Positions 50,354 to 61,978 of a DNA stretch of 64,000 nucleotides are shown piece by piece. Under the pieces are notes generated by a model. The model worked only from the letters and a program-made list of their open reading frames with translations, searched no databases and was not told the DNA's origin. A program made the position numbers and the translations under genes. The stretch is from Homalodisca vitripennis (Eukaryota > Arthropoda > Insecta > Hemiptera > Cicadellidae): NCBI RefSeq assembly GCF_021130785.1, contig NC_060212.1:147461501-147525500 (forward strand), written 5' to 3'. How positions within the stretch are numbered: the first letter of the stretch is position 1; each line of letters opens with the position of its first letter.

Positions 50354-52079
50354 CCACTTTATTCATTTAAGCTATACAACAACAACGTTTTAAGTTATAT
50401 ATTGTAAAACAATATTGTATAAGTGATATAAAGAACAGTAAATGACATGCTTAACTACTATAGTAATTCAAACTGTAGATAGCTGCAACCCACAATTACT
50501 CTGCACCAATAAAAATTAATAAATTCATTATTACCATTGAAAGTATCCCCGGTTATTAAAATTTACTAAATGTATATTTTTATATTTTAAATATAAGAAG
50601 TGCTTAATTTACTGATGGAGTTGAGCAATGGTTGTGCCAGCCGATTAGAGAGTCTAAAAATGATATTATACGATGCAATCTAAGTAATTTATGTAAAGAG
50701 ACGGTAACATCATTCTGTCTTTACTCTCAAATGAAATGCCTGCTATGTAAGACAACCAGTTCTGACACTATAAAAAATTTAATTATTTATAGAATTATAT
50801 ATCATTAATAAACTGTATACTATATGTACAATTTGGCTAAAATATTATAGAACACGCTGGATGGATAATCCAATGCCGAATCACTCTCGTGCAAAAATTG
50901 TTATGGTAGCCAATTACTTATTCAACAACACAATATGATACTACTACGTCGCAAAATGTATTGCAAACTAAAATAAATATCTAATGCCATTTTAACGATC
51001 ACTCATAATTTCATCACAACCGTATTTATTTGCCACATGAAAGCTTTGTGAATTGTTCCAAACAAGGAAACTAGATTCCCGTAGACTTTCAGTCGAGAGT
51101 GACGCTAAAAGGCAAAGTGAATACAGGATCAGAGAGACTTAGCCGTGTAGGAGGAGTAAAAGGGGTGTAGTATCAGAATTGGATCAAGTAATCCCTAGCA
51201 AAGTCCTTTCCAAAGATTCGTTGTTAAGGGTTTTACATTCCTTTGGAATTGTATTACTCACAACATCTCTTTAGATTGTGTTTAATACTACCTAGCCACA
51301 CTAGATAATGTTATAAACTCACACTGTGACAATTATTATTTGGCTCTAAATATAACTATAGCTTCTACATCTAACCTAATGTTATATAAAACAGAAAATA
51401 TACATAGTCCTTGTGCTTATATCCATACCGGCACTGTAATGTGCTAAGGACCATGTTAAAATATCCTTCAAAAATTATAAAATTTTACTAACGTAACTAA
51501 AACGTATTATTGGAATATTGCAAATCTCATCGAAACAAAATGTTTGCAGTACAAACTGCACGAATATGTGTCTTGTCCTAATGTGATTTAAATAAATTTT
51601 CACATGCCTAGGTAAATTAAAAAAAAATAATTTAAAGACTACTCCCTTTCGGTTGGAGAATTTTCGTTTGGAATTATATATTAATTTTCAAGGCTTTAGT
51701 GTAATTATTATTCACTCCTATCTAGGTATTCCACGCTGAAAACAACACTCAATATATCTGGGGCAACAAAGAATACTTTATGATGATAAAATAAGTTAAT
51801 ATAATAACTAATTTTGTATATACGTTCAGAAAACCAGCAACTAAGTTCAAAGCTATTAGAATGGATAAAATATGAGTTTAGTTTACAGATGATGTATATT
51901 TTGTAATATTATATATATATATATATACCAGCAGATAATGCTGGTAGAATTAAAAAAAAAAACATTTTTATTCGTAAGCAGCATTATTTACAAGACAGCT
52001 GTCACAATTTCATCTTGATCTATCGAGTAGTTTCCTTGCTATCGACGATTGAAGTTAACACATTTATTTGTCTATTAGA
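50354..52079. other. Spacer, no gene seen
   Basis: AT-rich. A short TA run at 51911-51927 and an A-run near 51955. The upstream part of the mariner copy below (5' inverted repeat and leader) could lie in 51960-52079 but is not recognisable. Confidence 0.45.
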
Positions 52080-52771
52080 ATGGAGAAATGTGAGATTCGA
52101 GCGCTGTTAAAATATTTATTTGAAAGGCTTAACTCCGAAAGAAATCAAATTTTAGTTGGATGCAGTTCGTAGCTCAACTGCTCTTGTGATTCTTACATTT
52201 TACAATTGGGTATGCTATTTTAAACGAGGCCGTTGATCTATAAATGTTGAACATCGATCGGAACGACCAGTGGAAGTGTCTACTCCTAAAATGATCCGAA
52301 AACTAATGTTAACAAAATAGTTGAGGCTAAAGGGATATTACACGGAACAGTCGCTTCAATTTTCTATAAAAAGTTGTTATAGTAAAAAGATATATTTCTG
52401 TGAGATTAAAACGTGTTTGCTAAACGAGGACAATAAGAATCGTGTGGTCGACGGCTAAAATGGCTGAATTGAAACTCTAAAAGTTTCAATACCCACCGAA
52501 TTTGCCGATCTTTACCCCCAGTGACTTTTTCTTGTTTCAAAATTTGAAAAATGCTTGGCGGACGTCGCAGCACTTTAAACGAGGAGGTTATTCAGGAAAA
52601 GAGTTCTCATTTCGAAGGACTTCCAAAATCATATATTTTGGGCGGCTAAAAAATTTGCAAACAAGATAGAAAAAAATTATAGAGCTGATAAAAAATTATT
52701 TTTAGAAATAAAAAACGTTTCCAAAAACTAGTTTTTCTATCTTTTTGAAGGACTTATTAAACGATCCTTGT
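52080..52771 (+). pseudogene. mariner element, internally deleted, no 5' inverted repeat seen
   Basis: ATG at 52080 opens MEKCEIRALLKYLFE. After a one-base shift, GLTPKEIKF, RSSTALVILTFYNWVCYFKR and SINVEHRSERPVEVSTPKM continue the DNA-binding half. KIVEAKGILHGTVASIFYKK is the second helix-turn-helix. The frame then jumps near 52440 to STAKMAELKL and PPNLPIFTPSDFFLFQNLKN, so roughly 100 or more residues holding the first catalytic Asp are missing. The third Asp (in TPSDFF) is kept and the second is lost. The end of the element shows GGACTTATTAAACGATCCTT, typical of a mariner 3' terminus, at about 52749-52771. Four or more in-frame stops. It cannot cut or paste DNA, but the end could have been recognised by a related transposase. 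Confidence 0.75.
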
Positions 52772-53184
52772 ACGTACTTTCATATATTCCTCCTATGATA
52801 CTGAGAGCATCCCAAAAAAGAACCATGAACATGCACTGGAACAAAGGAATGGAAATAGGAACAAAAACCAAATGAAACTATAAGGTAGTACACAATAATA
52901 CTGAACTGAACTGAATATTAGAAAAGGTGATACCTTCATGCATACTATAGAATGCTATACATGTTTAATGTTACTTCCATGTAGGTTCTATAGTCCGATA
53001 ACAAAACACGGCTTTAGCTAAATCTAATAGTGGAGCCATTCCACCCCACAGCTGCCCTCTTCTCAGTTAAGCTCCCTGAGCCTACCATTTCAACCCTATC
53101 CCTACAAGGTGGCTTATTACTGGCGTAAAATAAACACTGTTTATATATAAATCATTTTATCGTTATCACAAGGGTTTGAAATAA
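52772..53184. other. Spacer, no gene seen
   Basis: Nothing recognised. Confidence 0.5.
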
Positions 53185-54008
53185 AAAAAAAATTATGGTT
53201 GCCTGTAAAGTCGGTTTTTACGGGCGAAGATTTTACGTGACAACGTCTTTTTCTCGGTAGAATATTTATTGATATGAATATTATTAAATTGCACAATAGG
53301 AACAAGGAATTCAATAAAAATAAGAATTGCACAAATTTTAACTATAGAAATATATTTTGTTTACTAAAACATTGTACATAATTTGAAATTAATTAAAATT
53401 TTGTATTGTAAATGGTAAAGTTGAATAAAACATTTACTAAAATTGGAATTTGAAATTCTTGCTAAACACAGTTAAATTCTAACTCCGCGCGTGGTGATTG
53501 GTCGGTTTAGTTCGTTTGTTTGGTCGCACTGTTATGACAGGTTAGAGGTTATAATGTGTTATTTTAAATGTTTGACTAGCAATACGCGCTGTTTCTTCTC
53601 AATCGACTGAATTACGATTGATTGCAGAGTGATTTAAACTAATAATTTACTTAACACTATCAACATTTGTCAATAGTATGACATAACCTATACACTCAGT
53701 TTCTCAACTTTTGTGTCAATCTAACAATTAATCAATCAATCATAGTTTACGATAATGAAATATCAGTGTACAATTATTTACCTTTATTGTTGTAGTTGTT
53801 GTAAATGACGAATCTAAGCACTCCACATTTTCACGAATAAACATAGTTATCTGCTTTATCCCGTGCGGCGGACCCACAGTTATCTGCTTTATCCCGTGCG
53901 GATCCCGTGCGGCGGACCCACTGGACGGGCATCGTAATGTTACCGGGCGTTACACTTTTTCATGAGTGACTCCGAGCCGCAACCTAATTTAAGACGTTGT
54001 CACGTCAA
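53185..54008. mobile_element. Family B non-autonomous element, copy 3
   Basis: Full-length match to the copies at 11120 and 25710, same orientation, sharing with copy 1 the extra ATCCCGTGCGG near the right end. The right border GTCACGTCAA is followed by unrelated flank (TACTACTTTAG), which helps fix the end. No coding capacity. Confidence 0.8.
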
Positions 54009-54432
54009 TACTACTTTAGAGAACAAAATGAAAATGAAATGGTATATTAATAAAAATGTTTCGAATAATAGATAAGTAAATTTAAATGTATTATATTTAA
54101 ATCGAAGAGTTATAAGATTAATACTTAGATCTGTATGTTGGGGAAATTATTTTTCTTAGTACAGGGTGTACTCGCAACCTCTTGTGGTTGAACAGTTTTA
54201 CATAGAGTGATGCGGTAAACTGTAAGTCTAATAAATATCATTCGACGAACGTCGCAAAGCTGCCTTTGTCACATTTAAAATTAGTCACAGAGTGTACGGA
54301 GTGTAATGAGTGTCAGGTATTAATCGCAAAAACTTTAGATAGTAATAAGATCATGCGGCACATAATTTTAAATACTTGTGAATGTTGAACAAATCGGTAT
54401 AACATGTTTAAAAACATCTTAAGTATTTAAAT
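54009..54432. other. Spacer, no gene seen
   Basis: Nothing recognised. Confidence 0.5.
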
Positions 54433-54482
54433 ATTACTAAATGTTAATAAAAACACTACTTTTTCCAAATTGTTTATTTTTT

Positions 54483-54519
54483 GGACGAGGGCTTTTGAAA
54501 CCAAAGGTTTCATCTTCAG
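54483..54519 (-). ncRNA. Hammerhead-like motif, left repeat, damaged core
   Basis: On the minus strand it reads CTGAAGATGAAACC, TTT, then GGTTTCAAAAGCCCTCGTCC. It is the same motif as at 55620, but the GAAA core has become CAAAA and the short stem III palindrome is broken. By the hammerhead model this copy should be inactive. Confidence 0.35.
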
Positions 54520-54633
54520 GCAACTCCACAAATAAATATTTACACATTGTTTGTTATAATTAATATTAAAACAACATATGGTGTAAAAATGTAAATACAA
54601 AAATTTTGTAAATATTTCAGCCAGTATTAAAAA

Positions 54634-55531
54634 TCAGATTTGACTAGAGTTTAATTTTTGAATAAATTGAGAAGAAAGAAGATTGGAGTTTTCAATAGGG
54701 CCCTCTTCATTGTTCATGAGTTTTTCTTTATTTTTGTTTATATATAGTGTTTCCCAAGCATTCAAGTTCATTGGTTGTGTTATTTCTTTTATTAATTTTA
54801 GATTTGTAATTGATGTTCTGTGTCCTGATTCAATGCAGTGCTTGGCTACAGCAGATTTGTCAACTCTTCCATATTTTGTGTGTAATAAATGCTTTTTAAA
54901 TCGTGTTTTTATTGTACTTTTTGTTTGTCCAATATAAATTTTGTCACAGTCATCGTATCCAATTTAATAAATTCCCGGGTTTCCTAAAATTTGGGATAAT
55001 TCGTTGCTTGTTCTGTGAGTGACAGTTTTATTTGTATGCTTTTTAAAAGTTTTGCATATTTGGTTTGAAAAAGTGCTGTATGTTGTGCAAATAAATTCAT
55101 GTTTTGTGTCTTGAGGTGGTCTTAATGTTGTCTTATCTTTTCTACTTCTTCTTTTTAAAGCTTTTTTTAGTATATTGTCAATGAGTTGTGTAGTGTAACC
55201 ATTGAACATAGCAATAGATTTGATGTAATTTAGTTCCTTCTTGTAGTTTTCTGTTGAAAGTGGTGTATTTAACAGTCTATAAATCATTGAATTAAATGTT
55301 GCTCTTTTTTTGTGCAGATGGATGGTTAGATTCATTGATGATGAACCTATCTGTATGAGTTGGTTTCCTGTAGATATCAAATTCAAATTTTGTTTCATTT
55401 CTAATAACTAATACGTCTAAAAATGGGATACTATTGTTTTGTTCAATTTCATATGTAAATTTAATAGTAGGGTAAAACGAATTTAGAGTTGTGATAAAAT
55501 CTTGTATTGTTTTCATTTTTATTAAATACAT
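54634..55531 (-). pseudogene. Penelope-type RT C-terminus plus GIY-YIG endonuclease
   Basis: The frame from 55531 carries IPFLDVLVIRNETKFEFDIY followed by RKPTHTDRF, the RT thumb signature of Penelope-like elements. A one-base loss in an A7 run near 55310 shifts to a second frame with KRATFNSMIYRLLNTPLS, YKKELNYIKSIAMFNGYTT and KKALKRRSRKDK. That frame enters the GIY-YIG endonuclease: GNPGIY, one TAA, then DDCDKIYIGQTKSTIKTRFK with the conserved Arg, and AWETLYI with the metal-binding Glu. It ends at the stop 54634-54636. The enzyme nicks target DNA for priming in the nucleus. Only one stop and one indel in about 300 codons: a young remnant. The first two thirds of the RT, including its catalytic Asp box, are missing. 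Confidence 0.85.
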
Positions 55532-55619
55532 TTAATTTTTGTATTTACATTTTTACACCATATGTTATTTTAATATTAATTATAACAAACAATGTGTAAA
55601 TATTTATTTGTGGAGTTGC

Positions 55620-55653
55620 CTGAAGATGAAACCTTTGGTTTCGAAAGGCCTCG
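55620..55653 (+). ncRNA. Hammerhead-ribozyme-like core, right repeat
   Basis: CTGAAGA fits the CUGANGA box. A 6-bp stem GAAACC/GGTTTC with a TTT loop follows, then GAAA, a self-complementary AGGCCT as a minimal stem III, and C/GTC at the expected cleavage position. Hammerheads with very short stem III are reported in Penelope-like elements. One extra T lies between CTGAAGA and stem II, and stem I pairs poorly, so activity is uncertain. This good core is on the plus strand, opposite to the coding strand, because the repeat is inverted. Confidence 0.4.
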
Positions 55654-55707
55654 TCCAAAAAATAAACAATTTGGAAAAAGTAGTGTTTTTATTAACATTT
55701 AGTAATA

Positions 55708-58700
55708 ATTAAAGAATTTTCCAATTGCTCCAAGAGTCTACAAATCTTAAGTATTGTTATGAAGGCGGTAATTTTTCAAATACATTTCCTTCCTATTTTA
55801 TTATTTCCTTTTAATATACTTTTGTAAATTTATAAACTTGAATGGAGATTTATTAGAGCTGAAACAATTTTAGTAGGTGGATTAATATCTTAGACGCACT
55901 ATTCGACAGCACAATATTTAATTTTTTTATTAAATATTTACAGTTAAAAACGGTCGTGCTTCTACTTGGAAACACAGTTGGAAATATCTTAAAACAATAG
56001 CGTATTTCCAGATGCAATATGTTAATTTTGCAGTTTAGATTATTGAAATGGGTGTTTATTCAGAAAGGCGTTTTGTCAATGATGACCTCCCATTGGGGGC
56101 AGGGACGTCCGTATCTCGCCCATGTTAATTTGGCAATATTTAGGTACATTTAGAAGAAAAACTAAAAGTGCTATGACTTTGAAACTTTTTGTAGTATAAA
56201 TACACATTTTTATCAGTAATTTGATGAAGTATTATTTTAATTTTTCAAAAAATAAAATAAATAATAATTTTTTTAATGTTAAAATTTTTTACATATTTTT
56301 TGTTTGATTAAATTTAATAAAAAAAATACCAAACAAGATATTGGAGTTTTACTTCATCATTTTGTTGCCTGAAGTATTCTTAACAAGCTGTAAAAAATTC
56401 AGATGAATCCATTTAAATTTGGCTGAGAAAAGTGTACCTAACCCCTATAAAAATAGGTTTTCGGAAAACGAACAAAACGTCACGACTATACCTTATAATA
56501 TGTTAAATGACAATGTAGACTTACATTAAAATGCACCAGGGGCATAGGATGGGTTATCTGCTTCTTCATCATCTTCTAGCTTCCTTTTATTATTTATTCT
56601 ATTTTAATAATTATTAATTTTATTTATTCTATTTATTTTATTTTTTCTACTTATTTATTTTATTTATTATTTATTTATTTATATTAATTATTATTATTTT
56701 TATTCTATCCTTTTATTAAACTTTTTTATCCTAGGCATTGTACTTTAGTATTATCTATACACAAAATAAACAACAACACAAAACAAACTTCACAGTCACT
56801 AACCAAACTTAGTGTCAGAACGAAAGGAATAGCCAAAATAATAAACAATCTACAATGAAACACAGCTGACTTCTGCTAGGAAACAAAACCATAGAAACCT
56901 AAAGTAACTAGATCACAGATGTTCAAAATATAATAGGTTACAAAACATCACATATAATATATACCCGATACAAAACTTGTTTTACTGGATCGTTGACTAC
57001 ATTAGTTGATAATAGTTCGACGAAAATTTAGTGTAACGTTTCATTTATTATTTTTTTTAATTATAAATATAAAGTTAATATGCTTGTGTGTGGTATCAAA
57101 ATGTTCAGAATTAAACGGAGTATTTTACTAAATAAAAATGTGAACAAGTGAAGAAAATAATATTTTTGACGTCCCTGTCCCCTTAAGGAATCTCAAAACT
57201 TTGAACACTCATTTATAGCAATTATAGTAAATATAAAAAAAATTCCAAGAAATAAAGAAGTCTTAAATATACATTTCTATTCAATAATAACAATAAAATA
57301 AAGGATTGTCCAATAAGACGAGCCAAAGTTGACTACCATATTGGAAAATAGCGGCAGTTTTAAAAGTTTAGAATGAAAATTTTTAAATGTCCCTAAAACA
57401 AGAGAAGGTTCTACAATTAAAGTTACAATTTATATTTTCCCCATTGTAATGGTGGCTGATTAAAAACAGCCACCCTGTAGAGTTATGAAGCACTCAATGA
57501 AATTGCTAGGACTAGTGTACTTAACAGATAATTTTGGAAGTAACTAAAAATAATTTCTATTTATAATTATTTATTTAATTAATATTTCGTACGGTTTCTT
57601 TACTAGCTAGCTCGGAGTAGTGGCCTATATTTTAAGTTCAAACAGTTAAATAAACTCAAAACTATATACTGGCAAATACTAAATAAATAATTCTAAATCA
57701 CTGTTAAAATTTTATATATTATATACTTGCTATACCCACTGTGTACACTTTTTATAACCATTAAAATTTAAATTGTTTTTAGATATTTTAACAACATAAT
57801 ACTATGTCAGCAATTTGAAATCTCGTACATGCTAAACGCACTACGAATATTTATACTATGAACCGATATTTAATTGCAATAGGGTATGTCCAGGAAGATG
57901 CCTCGGTTTGTGTTAACTTTTGTGGAAACCTTAGCAGAATAAATTTAATCGTTTTAAGTTATATATTCGGTTTATCCCATCATTCGGTTTTGGAGGATAA
58001 GGGATTGAAATTATAGGAGGGAAGTGTCGATAAATATTCAAAAATAATATTATATATGAAGGACTTGATGAAGTACCTTTTTACAGTGACAAGTTTAAAA
58101 CTGATGAGGCTTATTTTATAAAACAAGTTAAAAATAGAATTGTAATATAACTTATAAATGCAACAAATTCATTCTAAATTTCTTTATAAGTACAAATGTC
58201 CCTTTGTCTGTAGACGTAGAAAGTGATTCTGTTATACAAGCGAAATAGTTCAGAAACATGTTATAAGAAATCTAATAATTATTTGTTAAACTGCATTTAT
58301 TGTGCGACCACAATGTTCAGTGCTGCTTGCAATGTTACATGGATATCAACTAATTAAGTAGGTGATTCTACAAGGCAATTATAGCTTCGTTATTGCTACT
58401 GATTGCTTATGGTTCCTAAAGAGTAGAGTTCAAAGGCGTGGAAACAAAATGTTTTTACTTAACGCAATTACCATTTGGAAATATAAGTACAAAATTTTTT
58501 TTATTTTTCCCATACTAACACCCGAACTATGTGTAGCATTTTTATTCCTGTACATTAAGCAGTTAATGAAATAATTTGTCATAAAACCATATTGGTCATA
58601 GACTTGAGAAAAGCGCTTTGAATGTATGTTCCAATGGAATTTTTCAATTTTAAAACATTTAATCGACCAACGAAATATTCACCTTTTCCAATTTTTCCTG

Positions 58701-58731
58701 TAATTTGTTTATCAGTATTGAGAAATATGTA
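55708..58731. other. AT-rich spacer, no gene seen
   Basis: A low-complexity TTTATT-rich stretch at 56580-56710. An 8-bp hairpin GGTGGCTG/CAGCCACC at 57451-57474. A short GC-richer phrase at 56085-56125. A 70-codon frame at 58362-58574 shows no domain. Confidence 0.45.
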
Positions 58732-58756
58732 AATATATATATATATATATATATAT
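58732..58756. repeat. (TA)n microsatellite, short
   Basis: About 25 bases of TA. Confidence 0.9.
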
Positions 58757-58956
58757 CAGATGAATAACAATATACAATCCTTATATTCCGTACAATAAAG
58801 TTATTTCTAAGAAAGGAAAGATAGGAAGTGAATGAATTTACATGTTTGTACAGCGCGAGTATTGCGTGATTACAGTTTAGAATAATTGAATCACATATTG
58901 TAACCTCATACATTTAACAAGCTAATTTCCTTCGATACCGATAAAATGATGTCATA

Positions 58957-58961
<5 letters not shown>

Positions 58962-59023
<62 letters not shown>
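58962..59023. repeat. (TA)n microsatellite, long
   Basis: About 62 bases of uninterrupted TA. Confidence 0.95.
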
Positions 59024-59027
<4 letters not shown>

Positions 59028-59531
59028 TATTTAATGAAAGTTTGATAGCTACTTATGTATTGTTTCGAACCTTATTTTCTACTATGTACATCATGATTTG
59101 AGAGGTAACACGAACGTTAGGAACACTTATACTTGTACTGCAAAAAGGAGGTTTAGTTTTGTATGTCACATCTTCTCACACTTAATGAGAGAAAATGGTC
59201 TTAATTATCACAACAACTTTTTATGGCCTCAAAACCCAACGCAGACTGTGCAAAACACTGCACAAATAATTTTTGCCTTACTATATAATTTTATTTATAC
59301 ATCATTATTGCCAAGAAATGAGGGCTTCTTAAAGCCCTATTCTAACATTAGGAGTAACATTCACCAAAGTATCCAACTTTAGAAGTAATTTTGCTTTTTC
59401 ATATATAATGTTGTTATACCTGTAATGTTGTTATAATCCACAAGGTTGCTATACCTAAACTAAGATGGTATTGTTTAGATTGCTCAAGGTGGGTATATAT
59501 ATGTTCTGGTACAGCTGGATATAATATAAAT

Positions 59532-59532
<1 letters not shown>
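59024..59532. other. Spacer, no supported gene
   Basis: A 94-codon plus-strand frame at 59098-59382 has no recognisable domain. Confidence 0.4.

Positions 59533-59583
<51 letters not shown>
59533..59583. repeat. (TA)n microsatellite adjoining the tRNA-like tandem
   Basis: About 51 bases of TA directly left of the 260-bp tandem unit. The third, partial unit at 60110 also runs into TA repeats (TATATATA near 60148). Confidence 0.95.
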
Positions 59584-59590
<7 letters not shown>

Positions 59591-59740
59591 TTCGGCTATT
59601 GCCATTTATAAAAATTTAATGAAAGTAAATAAAAGTCATTTGACAGGTATTTGGTCTTCCGATCATATGTTAGTTTGGTTATTTAAACACATATGTGAAG
59701 AAATGGGCAAATACAAAATAATTGAATCGTAAAAAGTGAG

Positions 59741-59810
59741 GGCTCTGTGGTGTAATGGTAGCACATTCACCCGGCAAGTGAGAGATCCGGGTTCGAGTCC
59801 CGGCGGAGCA
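59741..59810 (+). tRNA. tRNA-like sequence, copy 1 (anticodon GGC by position)
   Basis: Folds as a cloverleaf. The acceptor GGCTCTG pairs with CGGAGCA except G1-A72. D stem GTGT/GCAC, anticodon stem TTCAC/GTGAG with loop CCGGCAA, T stem CCGGG/CCCGG with loop TTCGAGT. Box A is TGGTGTAATGG and box B is GGTTCGAGTCC. A T5 run, a pol III terminator, follows 6 bases later. Base 33 is C in place of the near-universal T and the first acceptor pair is mismatched, so it is more likely the head of a tRNA-derived SINE or a pseudogene than a working tRNA-Ala. Confidence 0.5.
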
Positions 59811-60002
59811 AGTACTTTTTGCTATTCAATGTTTATTGCAATAAATTAAATTCGGCTATTGCCATTTATACAAATTTAATGAAAGTAAATAAAAAGTCAT
59901 TTGACAGGTATTTGGTCTTCCGATCATATGTTAGTTTGGTTATTTAAATACATATGTGAAAGAAACGGCCAAATACAAAATAATTGAATCGTAAAAAGTG
60001 AG

Positions 60003-60072
60003 GGCTCTGTGGTGTAATGGTAGCACATTCACCCGGCAAGTGAGAGATCCGGGTTCGAGTCCCGGCGGAGCA
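60003..60072 (+). tRNA. tRNA-like sequence, copy 2 (identical to copy 1)
   Basis: Same 70 bases as 59741-59810, within the second tandem unit, again followed by ACTTTTTG. Identity of the tRNA-like part while the flanks differ slightly hints at recent duplication. Confidence 0.5.
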
Positions 60073-60150
60073 AGTACTTTTTGCGATTCAATGTTTATTG
60101 AAATAAATTAAATTCGGCTATGCCATTTATACAAATTTAATGAAAGTATA

Positions 60151-61689
60151 TATATAGATGTAAAATCTGTATCATAAATATTGAAATATGTTGTATAGTT
60201 TTTGTTAGGCAGTTCATTTTACCACCTACCCTGTAGAGGAGTTTAAGAAGGGAGGTCATATATAATTTTAAAGGTCTACGCAAAGAAACACATTATCACT
60301 TAGAAAACACGTCTAGAACTTTGTGTTATATTTTAACAATTTTAAGAAGTTATTTGCTCATAAATGCCACACGAAAAGGCGTAGAGACTTTATGTAAGTG
60401 GCATTGTGTTTCTATTGTATATACCTTTCAAGCAATATGTAACATGTTATATAATAAGTAAATGGAGACTCGAGTTTGCCTATAATAATTGTTGTTGGTT
60501 CTTTTGATGTATTCACCTGCAATTATGTTATAAAAATTCTAAGAGCGTTTAAACGGTAATATTGAGCAATAATGAATGCAATTTAACACATTACTTTGCA
60601 AAATGAGTGTATTATTATCTTACTTATTTAAGATAAAGTTCACTTACTGTAATTAAGCACTGTTTTAGAGTTAATTATCAGATAATTAGAAAGCCTAGAT
60701 CTTGAAGGCTGCAAGAATTTGATTTGCTTCATCAAATAATATCGTGGTTTGATAAATAAATACGAAGGTACAGTTTAGTTAGTGACATGAAAATAAACTA
60801 AAATCATATAGTAAATAATTTTTGTACACAACTTTAATGATATAAAATTGTTTAAATATGAATATAATATGTTCAAACTAAACAATATAACGATTCAAAT
60901 GTTTCTGTGTTTTAGTGCAGTTATTAAAACAAGGATTCAATTCAAACAGTATATTTAAGATTTTTGTGGAATCATACAGGAAGATAAAATATGAACAAAT
61001 TTTAAAAACTGATGAATAGGAACGAAATAATATCACAGAAATAAACGACTACCCAACGGATATAAAGGTGGAACGGTGGCTGAGCTTGTGGCTCTGTGTG
61101 GCTTCAATATACATTAAAGCATTACGGATGATATGTGCTCCACTGGGATCTGTGGGATCCAATTTGTGACTTTAATCCCACAGAACAGCTCGTTATATGA
61201 GTATGGGGTGATATCTGTACCATCACTATCATATGTATTAAATGTATTTTACCCCCATATTATAGTGTTCAGAAAAAAATCAGTGATAAAAACACCTTTT
61301 AAAACAAAGCTCTACAATTTATTTATTTACTTTAATAATGAAGTGTCCTGGCCTAATTTGATTTTTAATATTGTTAATAATATTTTGTATTATAAGATAT
61401 TACAATGTTAGTAAAACATATTCGGGTTATATGAATCGGTTATGTGTCTATATCGGTTACCTTAATCATTGTGAGACAAAATAATACTCTTAATTATAAC
61501 ACGTTATTTACCACCGATAAAATATATTTTATATAACTTATATTAAAAATACATGTAATTAATTATAAGTGACTTTCTAGTTCACGTTTATATTGTAAGG
61601 GTTTAATTTTATATCCCGTTTTTTTTGTTCTTAAATGAGAAAACGTTTATTTTGACAAGTAGATGCTTCAATTTATTTCGTCGATAGTC
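60151..61689. other. Spacer, no supported gene
   Basis: A 92-codon plus frame at 61133-61411 begins in a patch with an 8-bp hairpin (CTGTGGGA/TCCCACAG) and has no known domain. Confidence 0.4.
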
Positions 61690-61978
61690 GTCGTCTTTGG
61701 ATTAGGAGTTGATTTGAGGTTAGGGGACCTCTCTACTTGGGGCAGTGCAGTGAGCCGGAGCTCCGATGTGGCCGCTGCATGGTCTGCCGACGACTGACGA
61801 AGACGCGTTTCTGCGCATGACCGGCTGGCGGTCTACTTATACAGCCGGTCCGACAAGAGGTAGAGAGTTTGCTTGCTGACGTCGTTGTGTGAAGTCCTGT
61901 CGAGGAGAGGAGCCCGGTATCGGAGAATACGCAGTCGCCATATATCGTCTCTTTTGTGAGTCACCACGATTTGTAAAC
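61690..61978 (+). other. CpG-rich block next to the satellite
   Basis: About 290 bp with high GC for this window and many CpG pairs (GCCGACGACTGACGAAGACG), a TATA-like CTTATACAGCC near 61836, and CTTTTGTGAGTCACC near 61950, a weak 5' splice-site match. It could be a promoter with a first exon, or an LTR fragment. No long open frame. Confidence 0.25.

Larger units (their letters stand above)
54433..55707 (-). mobile_element. Penelope-like element remnant with inverted terminal repeats
   Basis: 54433-54605 is the near-perfect reverse complement of 55534-55707 (about 174 bp each, a few mismatches). Between them lies about 930 bp that encodes, on the minus strand, the end of a Penelope-type reverse transcriptase and a GIY-YIG endonuclease. 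Inverted terminal repeats are one of the known arrangements of Penelope-like elements. The copy is 5'-truncated within the RT. Each repeat carries a hammerhead-like core (see the separate entry). Flanks do not show a clear target duplication. Confidence 0.8.
59588..60150 (+). repeat. 260-bp tandem unit carrying a tRNA-like gene, 2.2 copies
   Basis: AAATTCGGCTAT starts units at 59588, 59848 and 60110 (periods 260 and 262). The third unit breaks off after about 40 bases. Units 1 and 2 differ at only a handful of positions. Each full unit contains GACAGGTATTTGGTCTTCC, then the tRNA-like gene, then ACTTTTTG and a short tail. The arrangement suggests tandem insertion or unequal crossover of a tRNA-derived SINE. 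Confidence 0.9.

Noticed and set aside
56580..56710. TTTATT-rich stretch as a LINE tail
   Set aside because: No coding remnant or polyadenylation signal next to it; low-complexity sequence only.
59414..59605. Minus-strand frame with an IYIYIY run
   Set aside because: Pure translation of the TA microsatellite.
59741..59810. Functional tRNA-Ala(GGC)
   Set aside because: C at position 33, a mismatched first acceptor pair and tandem repetition with SINE-like flanks argue against a working tRNA, so it is listed as tRNA-like only.
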